DNA of 28,421 nucleotides from Aplysia californica. Its lineage: Eukaryota; Mollusca; Gastropoda; Aplysiida; Aplysiidae. A program made the position numbers and the translations under genes. Below the pieces are notes generated by a model, which worked only from the letters and a program-made list of their open reading frames with translations, was not told the origin of the DNA and did not search any database. The stretch covers positions 202,284 to 230,704 of the forward strand of contig NW_004797477.1 of NCBI RefSeq assembly GCF_000002075.1, in the 5' to 3' direction. This document shows, piece after piece, positions 1 through 11,300 of the stretch. Each line of letters opens with the position of its first letter. The first letter of the stretch is position 1.

Positions 1-52
<52 letters not shown>

Positions 53-250
53 TAAATTACACTTTTATTGGTCCCAGAAGGGCACTTCGGTTTGCAATGG
101 CAAACATACATATACATACATAAATACAAGACTATAAATACGTATATATATACATAGATCTAAATACATTCATAAATACACAATATTATACAAATACAGA
201 ACAGTTTACAACCATGGCACTGTCGGTCGCCACTGTGAGGCGCCCTGCAT
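1..250 (-). mobile_element. LINE-like 3' end with (ATT)n tail
   Basis: On the minus strand this reads TTTGCCATTGCAAACC, GAAGTGCCCTTCTGGGACC, AATAAAAGTGTAATTTATT and then an (ATT)n tail at 1-58. That arrangement (conserved 3' UTR, AATAAA, simple-repeat tail) is typical of invertebrate non-LTR elements. No coding part is visible; the inner limit near 250 is approximate. Confidence 0.45.
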
Positions 251-403
251 TTTGAACTTGGGTTGTCATGTCCTGCTCAAGGAGGACACACCCAAGTAAC
301 CGCCCACCTAAACCCCATGTCACCGACACTTGCTTGACATTACTTGAGTCTAAACTTACTACTTACTTAGCCACTGGAGCCCCAAATGGGAACAGGAAAG
401 TTC

Positions 404-690
404 TTCTTTATTTCGTTTTCGTAAGAGTTTTGCGGCATTTGCAGCACAATAAGGACATATAAGTGCCGAAAGATTAGAGATGTTACAAGAGAGTAACAAC
501 CATAAAATAAAAGACAAGGAGGAAAGATAAGGCCGATAGATGTTTGATAGGTAAGAAGGAGCAAACAGATTAGAGATGCTACAAGGGAGTAACAAACACA
601 AAAAAGAGGCAGGATTGAGGAGAGATAAGGACGACAGATGTTTGGGAGGAAAGAAGGAGCAAACCACACCAGAGCATGAAAAAATCAACG
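404..690 (-). mobile_element. SINE-like family A, dimer
   Basis: Minus-strand copies of the short element that recurs across the window. About 404-570 is body plus tail, and 571-690 repeats head and body (TGCTCTGGTGTGGTTTGC and TGTTACTCCCTTGTAGCA). The tail stem GGCACTT/AAATGCC has one mismatch. Confidence 0.65.
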
Positions 691-1083
691 GTGGTTTATA
701 ATTATTTAAAGGGTGCACGGTTATAATGTTATTAAGGAGTCTGAAGTCACAGTATTTTAATGTTCAGTTCTTCATTAGTTTCGTTTAGATCTAATCTTGG
801 GAAAGTCCGTCTTCTAAGACGCCATTGTAAACAAGCGGGGCTTCCGTTCACATGCAGTGCGCACTGTTCCACAATGGCTTGACGATCGATTTTTGTTGAG
901 TCCGTTCATCGAAGAGGCTGACACCGGAGTCCATCACTCTGCCCCCAACCCTCCAGCCTCGTGTGAGCCACCCCCGCTTTCTGTGACTATGAGGACTCAC
1001 CAAGACCAAGGCTCTCCCTCCACATGGCACAATCCGGTCGGAGATGGCCGCGACAATCAGCGGGAGACAGAGTCCTCAAAGCC
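691..1083. other. No recognised feature
   Basis: Unremarkable sequence. Short open frames here have no family resemblance and overlap each other on both strands. Confidence 0.5.
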
Positions 1084-1244
1084 TTATACGGGGTGCCCAC
1101 TACGGCTGGGATCGGCCAATAGAGCCGATCGCCCGACTCGATCGCCTCAAAAACAAACGTGTTTGTTTTCAGTTTCATGCGATCGAATCGGGCGATCGAG
1201 TCGAGCGATCGGCCCGATCCAGCCGTAGTGGGCACCCCGTATAA
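1084..1244. repeat. Near-perfect palindromic MITE (161 bp)
   Basis: The two halves are almost exact reverse complements. It begins TTATACGGGGTGCCCAC, ends with the complement of that, and is rich in GCGATCG-type motifs toward a short AT-rich loop near 1160. No coding capacity; best read as a foldback/MITE DNA element. Confidence 0.8.
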
Positions 1245-1345
1245 CAATCTTGAAAGAGGTGTAATAAAAATCTACACAATTCTACAGACGCAAGAGACAA
1301 CAACCTTGTGGCGGACATTACTACACGTCATCGGTGCCTGGACCT

Positions 1346-1720
1346 TTGTTGTTTTAGTAAGTAAGAGCTTTACAGCACTTGCAACACAACAAGATCATAT
1401 AAGTGCCGTCGAAGATTAGAGCTGTTACAAGAGAGTAACAAACACAAAGAAAGGAAGAAAGATAAGGACGATAGATGTTTAGTTAGTTTTAGTAGAAGTT
1501 TTACGGCACTCGTAACTGCATAATGTCATATGAGCGCCAGAAGATTAGAGGTGTTACAAGAGAGTAACAAACATAAAAAGAAGGAGGGGAGATAAGGAAG
1601 ATATATGTTTGATAGAAAGAAGAAGCAAACCACACCAGAGCACCCGCCAACCACCCACCGATAGATGTTTGATAGGACAGAAGGAGCAGACCACACCAGA
1701 GCACCCGCTAACCACCCACT
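1346..1720 (-). mobile_element. SINE-like family A, trimer flanked by target-site duplication
   Basis: On the minus strand, from 1720: a head (GTGGGTGGTTAGCGGGTGC), a second head with body and tail (to about 1481), then another body and tail (to about 1346). The block is flanked by the same 13 bases, GGTGCCTGGACCT, at 1333-1345 and 1721-1733, as expected for a retrotransposition target-site duplication. Confidence 0.7.
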
Positions 1721-1740
1721 GGTGCCTGGACCTCTCTGTC

Positions 1741-2215
1741 CATTACCCACAGAGCCTGTTCACAATTTCTGACAGCTGACAACGCCCACAAGGCCTGTCC
1801 ACAATTTCTTGACAACTGACAACACCCACAAAGCCTGTCCACAATTTCTGACAACTGAGACAACAATTTCTGACAGCTGACAACGCCCACAAGGCCTGTC
1901 CACAATTTCTTGACAACTGACAACACCCACAAAGCCTGTCCACAATTTCTGACAACTGAGACAACAATTTCTGACAACTGACAACGCCCACAAGGCCTGT
2001 CCTCAATTTATGACGGCTGACAACACCCACAAGGCCTGTCCACAATTTATGACGGCTGACAACACCCACAAGGCCTGTCCACAATTTTGGCCAACTGACA
2101 CGACCATTTCTGCCAACTGACACGACAACTTTTGACAACTGACACGACAATTTCTGCCAACTGACAACACCCACAAGGCCTATCCCACAATTTCGGACAA
2201 CGGACTGACAACGCA
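1741..2215. repeat. Minisatellite with about 39-bp unit and a 101-bp higher-order unit
   Basis: Around a dozen units of CCTGTCCACAATTTCTGAC followed by AACTGACAACRCCCACAAG. Positions 1763-1863 and 1864-1964 are an essentially exact tandem pair of a 101-bp higher-order unit. Frames stay open only because of the repeat. Confidence 0.9.
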
Positions 2216-2586
2216 CGCCTTGTCATGAAATGATCCTCCCGTACAGAAAGATCCGGGGTAGCGTGTATTGAACAACTCTCTGGTCTATTGGGAGGGATTG
2301 ATCTGTATCCATGAAATTATCGATTTGCGCAAAACAAATAAACTGGGTCTATAAAAGAGATAGCTAGTAGTAAAGAAGGAGTTCCCTCGTGTCAATAGAC
2401 AGACAGTAGTAGGGATCTACGAGCTGCGAGTCGGACGACATGCACAGAAAGCCCCGTCAATGGCAACAGGACAATAGTGGAATAGTTTCCACCATGTATA
2501 GCAGGCCTGGTCGAACAAATCGCAGACAATAGTATAAATAATATTATAATGATCACGTTTGTGTTTTCAGACATGATGTGTATGAG
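2216..2586. other. No recognised feature
   Basis: Ordinary mixed sequence between a minisatellite and a microsatellite. No exon or element is supported. Confidence 0.45.
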
Positions 2587-3042
<456 letters not shown>

Positions 3043-3238
3043 GTTGCTATTGTTATTCTTAAAGGGAAAACTGTTGAGTGGTTAAATGTGGAAAAGTGTT
3101 ATTCCATATATCATTATTATTGCGATCATTATATTATCATCGTGAAATATCATTATGATTATTATGATTATGACAATACAATAAAATAGTAATCCATAAA
3201 GTATTGTCAGCAGGATTTTCTGTTCTAGTCGCCTAAGT

Positions 3239-3585
3239 ACCCGCTCCATGAGTCGGCTGGTGCATTACAAAAGTACCCGCTCCGTGAGCCAGCTGGTGTA
3301 TTACAAAGTACCCGCTCCGTGAGTCAGCTGGTGTATTACAAAGTTGTTTTTTGATATCCACTCCGTGTGTCGGCTGGTGTATTACAAAGTTTTGTTTTTA
3401 TATCCACTCCGTGAGTCGGCTGGTGTATTACAATACAAAGTATCCACTCCGTGAGTCGGCTGGTACATTACAAAGTACCCGCTCCGTGAGTCGGCTGGTG
3501 TGTTACAAAGTTTTTTTTATATCCACTCCGTGAGTCAGCTGGTGTGTTACAAAGTATCCGCTCCGTGAGTCGGGCTCCACGAGTC
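3239..3585. repeat. Tandem repeat of about 35-45 bp, roughly 8.5 copies
   Basis: Unit is CCGCTCCGTGAGTCGGCTGG followed by TGTATTACAAAGTA, with length variation from a T-rich spacer before TATCCACTCC in some copies. Copies are imperfect. Confidence 0.93.
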
Positions 3586-5532
3586 ACACGACAACTCTGT
3601 CCAAAAGAGACCTGGATGAGTAAGTGTGTATTATTCCCTTACAAACCCATGCTTCTCCTCAGGTGGCGAGTCAGACTAAAGACTGTATCCACAGGCATGG
3701 GAAGAAGGTACTGTCGTCTACTCATCATGTTCCTGACATTGCTCTATCAGCCTTTCATTTGTTTTGGCCTCTAAAAACAGCGACGAGCAGGAACGAGGAT
3801 CGTGGAAAAGGATGATTTCATGGCGTCCATCGGAATTGGCAATATACTTTCGAAAAGAAATTTTTCGAGGAGAGGATATTACGTTATCATGATTAGCTGC
3901 TGGAAAAAATGCACCCGTCTTTATAAAGACTATGTCATAACAATAGCTAAATGATGTTACTATACACCATAATTATAAAATGTTCAAGATTATTTTCAGA
4001 TCCATTCAAAATCATTTATTAAGACGCCACTTTGGAACAGTTTTCCTGCAATTATTTTTTAGTTACACGGACTCGTGATTTGTCGTTAGTAATGCTTGTG
4101 CCAACATTTTAAAGAATCAAGTGAACATAATAATAATATATATATTAGTAAAAGCTTTGTTACACTTTTAAAAACATGTGAAACTTGCAACAGTGCCTTC
4201 AGCAAAAAATCATACACAATAAAACAGCCCACTAGTGATGCACACTGGCAGTGTTACTAAATCACAAGACACACAAAATGTTTACAGCATGGAGTTCGTC
4301 AAATGTCATGGGCCAGTTCAAAATCTCACTCAGACCTATATATTTCCTAAGTTTGTAATGCATTTTTGCCTTAGAAGCATCAATCAAGAAAAAAACAACT
4401 TTATGGCACCGATAGTTCTGTCTTTCATTTTTAAAATGTGTATAATTTTACTCCATATTTTGACCAGATTGTAAAGTACAATTGTTAACAGAGATAATGA
4501 ATCTGCGGAGTAAAAACTACTCACAAAGTATTGAACAAAAAAACAAAAAACAAATCACCAGTTTAATAGAAAATTTTTTTAAAATCTTCCCCGGTTAACC
4601 CATCAAGCCCCACCCACCTTCTCCTTCCATTTTCAATACAACTATGACCAAAAACATTTCGGAAGATAAAAATTACCATTTAGATAAATACACCAAATAC
4701 TTTCAATCAAACAAGTTTGCAACTCTGGATTCTTTCACAAGAAAAAAAAAACCAACAAGATAAATCAACATACTACAAGGAGGCTTCTGATTTGTGTCCC
4801 AACTCCAACATGTTTTTTGAAAATTTACTCCTTAAAGGCATATTTTGGGAAATGTAGTTTGTTTTCAGGTTCTATATTTATACTCAGATAGTAAAATGTC
4901 CATAATCCTAAAAAGTCACAAACTGTTATTTTCTACACTTTAGTGCACTGAAAGAACATACCTTACTTCTCTTTACAGATTTTCGACGGACTTTAGCCTG
5001 CAACTCCAAACAATTTTTGACTGTAGTCACCAAAATTTTGATTGTCTCTTTTATTCAAGGTGCAACTTTAAAGATATGAACAGAATAACAATAACACAAC
5101 ACTGGCTACAGCCAAGGAATCCACAGTCTCCTGATAACCTTTTACAGAATTTTCAAAATAATTCTTGAATATCTTGGCTGCTACCATAACAAATTAACAC
5201 TGATAGAGAATACCCACCAAAAATCAGATAAAAATGTAAGGTGATCCTAACAGAAAAAAGGCACTATAAAACTTAAGAAAGATAGTAAAATGAAAACCAA
5301 GCTGCATTTATTATATCATATTGTTTTATTATCATACTCAACATCAAAACTTTCTCATTGCATAAATCCATCATACTTACACAAAAGTTTCAATCGTTGT
5401 AATATGTTTCCATATGATGAACAGATCTGTAGGCTACTATTGGCGGTAGGCCTACATTCTGCACTTGCCCCTCTTACACACCGCATTAATCTTTGAACCC
5501 CACAGCTGCAAGAGCCAGATGGCAAAATGTAA
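3586..5532. other. AT-rich stretch, probably FHAD1 intron 2
   Basis: Long AT-rich sequence with no exon I can support on either strand and no recognisable transposon. It falls within the FHAD1-like gene if that gene continues leftward. Confidence 0.45.
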
Positions 5533-5987
5533 TATGTGTCACGACATGGTGGAATCAGGCGCTCGTCAATTTTTGTGCATGAGGAGTTATTACCTGGTAT
5601 CATCTTAAAGCTTCTTGTGTGTTTATCTTGCTTTGGATGAAAAAAAAATACCCATCTATCTTGAGCAGAAGTGAAGATATTTGTGATTGAAAGAGGTAAG
5701 TTCACTTGGCTTTACGGGGGAAAAAAAGTGAGAACAGGGCTGCCAAAGATTGGTAATTTCAATAGCTAAAGAGTCCTTGAAATCTGAAAAATTGCATACT
5801 TTGAGCTTTTAATCAAGGTTTTTCAATTAAATAATAATTCAAATGAAAACGTGTTTTTATTTGGACATTAAAGAGTTGAACAAACAAACAAAAATTTGAT
5901 TAAAATTGCGAAACTAGTGGGAAAATGCCTGTTTCTTCAATTTTGTTATTTTGACCAGCGCCTGATTCTACCACAATGCCTCACATA
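5533..5987 (+). mobile_element. MITE with TA target duplication, copy 1
   Basis: About 455 bp. Left end TATGTGTCACGACATGGTGG then AATCAGGCGCTCGTCAA; the right end is the inverted counterpart (TTGACCAGCGCCTGATTC, then GCCTCACATA). Both ends abut TA. Two further diverged copies lie at 12710 and 19396. No coding capacity; Tc1/mariner-like parentage is possible from the TA. Confidence 0.8.
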
Positions 5988-6199
5988 TATTTATTGCTTT
6001 TCTTCACTAAACACCTTGAAATCTGTCCATGACTTGGGTATAAATAGAGAATGAGTATAATTATGCAATTACGTGGGTTAGAATTAATTACAAGCAGGAG
6101 TAGGGCTACTATATTTTGCATGGCATTTCAAAGAAAGCAATACATTTGAGAGAGGGGAGAAAAATGATCTGTAAACAGCGAACAAAAATAAATTTTTAC

Positions 6200-6406
6200 C
6201 TGTGTCACAGAGTCGACCTGCAGCTCAAATGGCTGACCATTGTAGCCAAATCTGATGTGATCACCAGGAGCCAGTCGCACAGCTGCATTCTGAACACGCA
6301 CGTCGTTGACATACGTTCCCTGAGCAGTGTTCAAGTCTTGAATGACAAAACAGTCATCATGCTCGCTGTATTCTATTACACAATGTTGATAGTCCACACC
6401 AGGAAG
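6200..6406 (-). CDS. FHAD1-like coding exon 2 (FHA core)
   Basis: 69 codons, phase 0 at both ends. Begins LPGVDYQHC. The usual FHA Ser-x-x-His motif reads Asp-Tyr-Gln-His (38-41), and the usual Asn-Gly pair is Gln62-Gly63, followed by TYVND. Confidence 0.87.
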
Positions 6407-6619
6407 CTGTTCAAGACACAGAAAAAGAAATATTCTTAAAATCACATTATTCAAAATTATATATATATAGATCTATGTGCAAATTTATTCCAGAACTTCT
6501 TCCCACTCACTAAATATCCATATGATGAGAGAGACAAACTACAAGAATAGATAATTCTTGAAAGTTGTTCTGCCATGACTAGGCATGTGTTTGTCTATGT
6601 GTGTGTGTGTGTGTTTGTC

Positions 6620-6676
<57 letters not shown>

Positions 6677-7452
6677 GAGTGTGTGTTTGTATATATGTGT
6701 TTGCATGCGAGACAGTGTGAGAATAGGTGAGCCTTCGTATTTGTGTATCATGTGAGTAGAAGATATTTATTAAAAGACCAGGTGAATGTGCAGCATATAT
6801 GCCATGCTAAAGTCACATCAAATTACAGGTTAAGAAAAAAAAAGATGAATACACCCAATAGAGAAACTTAACTTTACAAAATTCTGGAGAATCTGTATAA
6901 TATATAGATCTATATATAATGTGACATGACTGCAATGCACAATCTGATACTGACATCTGAAGTTGCAGATGGATTGGGCAGACAAGAAATTATCTAAATG
7001 AGTGAGTTTTACTCTGGAAAAGAACTCTTAAAGCATATACTGAAATAGACACATAATTCAAAGTGATTCTTAACACTAATAACATCACTCTATACCTCTT
7101 ACATTGAGCAAAAGGAAGGACTGACCAAAGCATCATAGAAAAGCAACAAGCTGGATTCCAATGGCATGTGTTAATATATTAATCAGAATAAGGCTTATAA
7201 TGCGTCAATTACAAAACATTCATGCTGCAATTCAAGATGATTACATCATATTCTTAGCGGAAACTTTAAACGTAAACCAGAGAACAATTTGCATCGCAGT
7301 TCTGAAAGGTAGGAATGTGTAAGTAGGCCTACGATCATAAACGCCATACTCACTTGAATGGTGAAATCACAATTTTCTCTCCCAACTGTGGTGACTTTTG
7401 GGAGAAGTGGAAACAGCGTCCCATCGGCACCCTTCAGATACGATTTCACCAT
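6200..7452 (-). CDS. FHAD1: FHAD1-like protein, first two coding exons (partial)
   Basis: Exons 7354-7452 and 6200-6406 join in phase 0 to give residues 1-102. Exon 1 starts MVKSYLKGADGTLFPLLPK and carries the FHA motif GRE (24-26). Exon 2 carries QHCVIEY, DLNTAQGTYVND and the ending RLAPGDHIRFGYNGQPFELQ, together a near-complete FHA phosphopeptide-binding fold at the extreme N-terminus. From memory, FHAD1 proteins begin this way and continue into long coiled coils; CEP170 also starts with an FHA domain but fits less well. Splice sites are CAA|GTGAGT, acceptor TTGAACAG, and donor CAG|GTAAAA. The remaining exons were not found in the 6.2 kb to the left edge, so intron 2 is probably long. The gene is divergent from NECAP. 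Confidence 0.85.
6407..7353 (-). other. FHAD1-like intron 1
   Basis: AT-rich 947-bp intron with a GT microsatellite at 6596-6690. No other element was recognised. Confidence 0.75.
6596..6690. repeat. (GT)n microsatellite
   Basis: Interrupted GT repeat with TTTGTCTAT and TTTGT interruptions in the FHAD1-like intron 1. Confidence 0.9.
7354..7452 (-). CDS. FHAD1-like coding exon 1
   Basis: 33 codons from ATG at 7452, the only ATG giving the family-like start. Contains TTVGRENCDFTIQ, the first FHA strand-loop motif. Donor GTGAGT lies at 7348-7353 on the plus strand. Confidence 0.85.
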
Positions 7453-8242
7453 ATTGCACAGTAGCTTAAAAACAATATAGTTATCTCGGATTGATCAGTC
7501 AAGCGAAAATTTTTATGATGGGATTAACCCCTGCGGTACCCCAAATAATCTCTCGTGGGACAATTGCTAAAAAAGATCACTTTCGCGATGTAAAACTAAG
7601 CGGCGTCTCTGCTAGATTCACCGGTGATTTGCATAGGTTTCACTAATGCATATAAAACGTCCAGGAAAACACAAGACCACACCCAAAGCATCATAAACAA
7701 TCGTAAAATAGCACGCTCAGAATGTCCATAGGCACCATGTTTCGATCGTGCTGGTAGTCCAGTTCGATCAACTCCCTTTCATCACTAGTCATAACAACCA
7801 AACACAATTACTCTCGAAACCTAGAAACAAAACTTCGTTTTTAAATTTTGAAATACATTTTAAGACAAATCTATTTCATTCTTCATATAATTCATCCTTA
7901 TGTTCAGTTTATTTACTGTTGTTTACAATCAACAATAATTACTTTTAGGGGGATGGTAGATTTTTTTCTCTCATTTGTGATAAAATTAGTTAGAGAGTAT
8001 TCTCAACTCAAGTCAACAGCTGCCCTCTAAAAACTTGTGTTGACATATTAGAGCACAATCTTTGATGAATGCAATGCTATTTTTTTTAGTAATCACCGAT
8101 TTGTTTATAATAAGTCAAATTTAACCATTTTTATTGATATTTAAATATATTTATAATTTATTATTTTTCTTACGCAGCATCCTCTCAACTTTGAACTGTT
8201 GCGCTCTTTTTCATCATAGTTTTTAATATATTTGCTTTAATC
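7453..8242. promoter_or_regulatory. Divergent promoter region between FHAD1-like and NECAP genes
   Basis: The two start codons face away from each other across 790 bp, which must include both 5' UTRs and core promoters unless non-coding first exons lie elsewhere. It is AT-rich, especially 7800-8170, with a slightly more GC-rich patch at 7540-7650. No convincing TATA box, initiator or CpG cluster could be assigned. Confidence 0.5.
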
Positions 8243-8334
8243 ATGGCAGACACCGCCTACGAAAGAGTATTGTGTGTTAAAAATGAAGTTCTTGTGTATA
8301 AAATACCCCCTCGACCGTCAAATAGAGGATACAG
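8243..8334 (+). CDS. NECAP coding exon 1
   Basis: Encodes residues 1-30 plus two bases of Arg31, the first strands of the PHear domain, including [12 protein letters not shown]. Ends at donor ACAG|GTAATT. The next exon's first base completes AGA (Arg). Confidence 0.95.
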
Positions 8335-11300
8335 GTAATTTATTGATCTTAACAATCATTAAAATATCTCATGTTACATTAATTATCTTCTCTTTATGGT
8401 TATTTTGTTTAAAGTGCATGAACTGAGCTGCCTCTCTGTCTTTGTAAAAAAATGATGAAGTGAAGTGTCGAATGTTCAAGTTCAGTTCAAAATGCGTCAA
8501 CTGAAACTCACAGCCTCTTGATAGATCTCTAGATATTTAGATCTAATCTAGGTTTTAGTCTAGATTTTTAGATCTAGAATAGATCTCTAGATCAAGATAT
8601 GCATAACCAGATAACACACAACAATAGATCTAGATTTAAGTTCTAGAATCTACTCCGACAGAGTGGTGGGTGCAAGTCCCTCAGCCCTCTTCTAGTCTCT
8701 AGCCTAGACTAAAAGGTGCTTTTTCGGTAGTTCCCACCCCCCTTATTTGAGCCTGACCTACATCTAGATCTAGATCTAGATCTATATGATGTTTGATTCG
8801 CGGTGAGCTAAGATATCAAACCTAACAACTGCAAAACATTAAATTATGCCCCCCTGAAACCCCCCTTCCTATTTTTTATTAGGTCAGGGGGGCAATGCCC
8901 CCCTGAAACCCCCTACTCTTGTGGCCCAAACCCGTGAATAAAATTGCGGGGTGGGATCTACCGAAAAAGCGCCAACTAAAAGACCAACTTTACGCGCAAC
9001 GATAAATTGACTTTGTCATTGTTACAATGATTGTACAAAAACTGGACAATCTATTGATCATGAGACAAATCGTCAGATGCAACCACAAAATTGTACAAAA
9101 ATTGGACGATGGCTTGGGCTTGGAGACTCGGTCGAGAAATCAAGCTCTGCTTGATATTTTCCATGCGATCATGGTCAGATTTGGGGGAGATGCTCTTTGA
9201 ACTAGATCTAAATCTAGGATCACTTTAAACGGTGCACAGGATTAAACTTACATCTAGAATCTAGGGCTCAAAATATTTTTAATAATTATTGCAGATAAAT
9301 AGGCCTACTGATTTCATATTCGGAATGAGCGTCTCAAAATAAGCAAAGTTGCCCTCAGAAACTTGAATTGATGCGTTATTAATAATATTAAATTTTAGCA
9401 AAAATGTATTTATATAAATATTTAGACTTTGTCAATTGTGAAGTTGTGTATCAAGGTCACCCGGTAAGTTGCACATCTGCAATCAAGTCAAAGAATAAGT
9501 ATCTCCCTGATCGTAAGAAAACTGGAGGATAGATCGGAACGTCTTAAAACAGACTACACAGCTTGATAAAACGGACAGTTCTCGCACGACGAATCTGACA
9601 CAATTTGTCGTCTTGCGTGTATCAGGTGCTTAAGGTTCAGTGCAATACAATAAATGTCGATTCACCAGTTGCTCCCATCACATGGAAAATATTCGTGTTT
9701 TATATTTGAAGTTTGAAGTTGAAGTAGATCTAATCTAATCAGTTATAAATCTTTGCACCATGTGACTGTTGTTGCAGAGCTGATGAGTGGAAGTTGGATG
9801 CCCCTGACTGGACAGGGAGATTGCGCATTGTCTCTCTGGAGAAGGAGTTATTCTTGAAGTTGGAGGATAAGAACAGTGGTGAGTGATGAGCTTCTTATTT
9901 CCTTTGTTTTCTTCCATCTTTTCTTTAATTTTTGTTGCAGAATGCTTGATGGGAGTCTGTGCAGTGTAATTAGTGAATAGAAATCAGCGAATAACACGAA
10001 GTTTATTCCTTCTTTGGAAGTTGTGTTCTAACTACTGAAACAAACTTCACGGCACTCATTGTCATTTGTTGGCTAGTCTTTAAAACTGCACAAAAGGCTT
10101 CAAATCTGCAACAGGCTTATTGAATTTTAAAAAATAATTCATAACATAATTATATAAGCCATAATAAGCAGTGTATTATTTCTTTAAAGAGTGACCTTTG
10201 CCAGCTATTGATAATAGACTCGGTACAGTATAATTTGTAAAAGTGAAAGTCACCTTTGGGTCTGGTGTGGATTGTAAAAGAACAAAAGTGTTTCTCGCAT
10301 TCGTGAGCATAGGAACAGTCTTTGCTCAGGCAGCATATATTATGTTGAAAATATACAATATGTTTCTTTTGTTTATTTATATGTCATCATGTGCCTGTTA
10401 TATCTTACTGTTCATCTTAGGTGAGCTGTTCGCACAGTGTCCGGTGGACGCATACCCGGGGATCGCGGTAGAGCCAGTGATGGATTCCAGTCGTTACTTT
10501 GTGATCAGAATCAAAGACGGCAGTGGTAAGTTCACATGTAACACCAATGCTAATTCTACAACACTGGCTCCCGGTGAAAGCACGAATTAAGTACAATATA
10601 ATTGTTCTTTGTTTTAAGTGCGTCCACAACATTGCACAATCATATCTTTGTGACATGGTCATCAAATATTTTAATACCATCTCGGCCTTTAAGTTCGGCG
10701 AAAAAAAGACTTGTAAGACCCGTCCGAAGCAAAAGTCAGAGACTCGGAGGGAGAGCTTTTTCACACCCCGCCTCCTCTCTGTGGAAGGCTTTACCAGCTC
10801 ATCAACCGGGAGTCTACCACTTTAACAAAAAAATTCAATTGAGCACTTCAAACGCTATGCTCACTCAGTATTTATTATGATCTCTCAGTATCATTTATTG
10901 CTGTTCTGTTCTATAACAATTTATGACTGTGTGATGTCGTCAATGTGTACAAGGGTTGTCTGGGTAAGTAGTGTGGGATTGTCTTTACTCAAGGATGTAC
11001 TGGAGAGAGTGAGAAAGAGAGGGAGGGAGAGAGAGACAGACGGAGTGAGAGAGAGAGAGAGAGAAAGAAAGAGGATTAATATCCAGAAGCTGTGCGCTGC
11101 ATTAAGTTCTTTGTATTATTGTACAGGGCATTGAGCCCTTATTTGTGTGGAAATGCGCTATATAAATACAATTTATTATTGTTATTTATTATTCTCTCGT
11201 AGTCTGTAATTGTTTGTTAGGGGGAACTGCTGCTTTTTCTTTCCTCGTCCTTACTATCATCATTTTGCCTCTACTTCTTTTGTATGTTTGTCACACTCTT

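Noticed and set aside
1708-2216. Overlapping 157-, 89- and 77-residue frames on the minus strand
   Set aside because: Open only because of the 39-bp minisatellite period; repetitive, no family resemblance.
5355-5705. 116-residue minus-strand frame
   Set aside because: Runs through a MITE copy; it has no conserved motif and is not an FHAD1 exon.
3586-6199. Search for FHAD1 exon 3 on the minus strand
   Set aside because: No frame with flanking splice sites resembles the region after the FHA domain; the next exon is probably outside the window.
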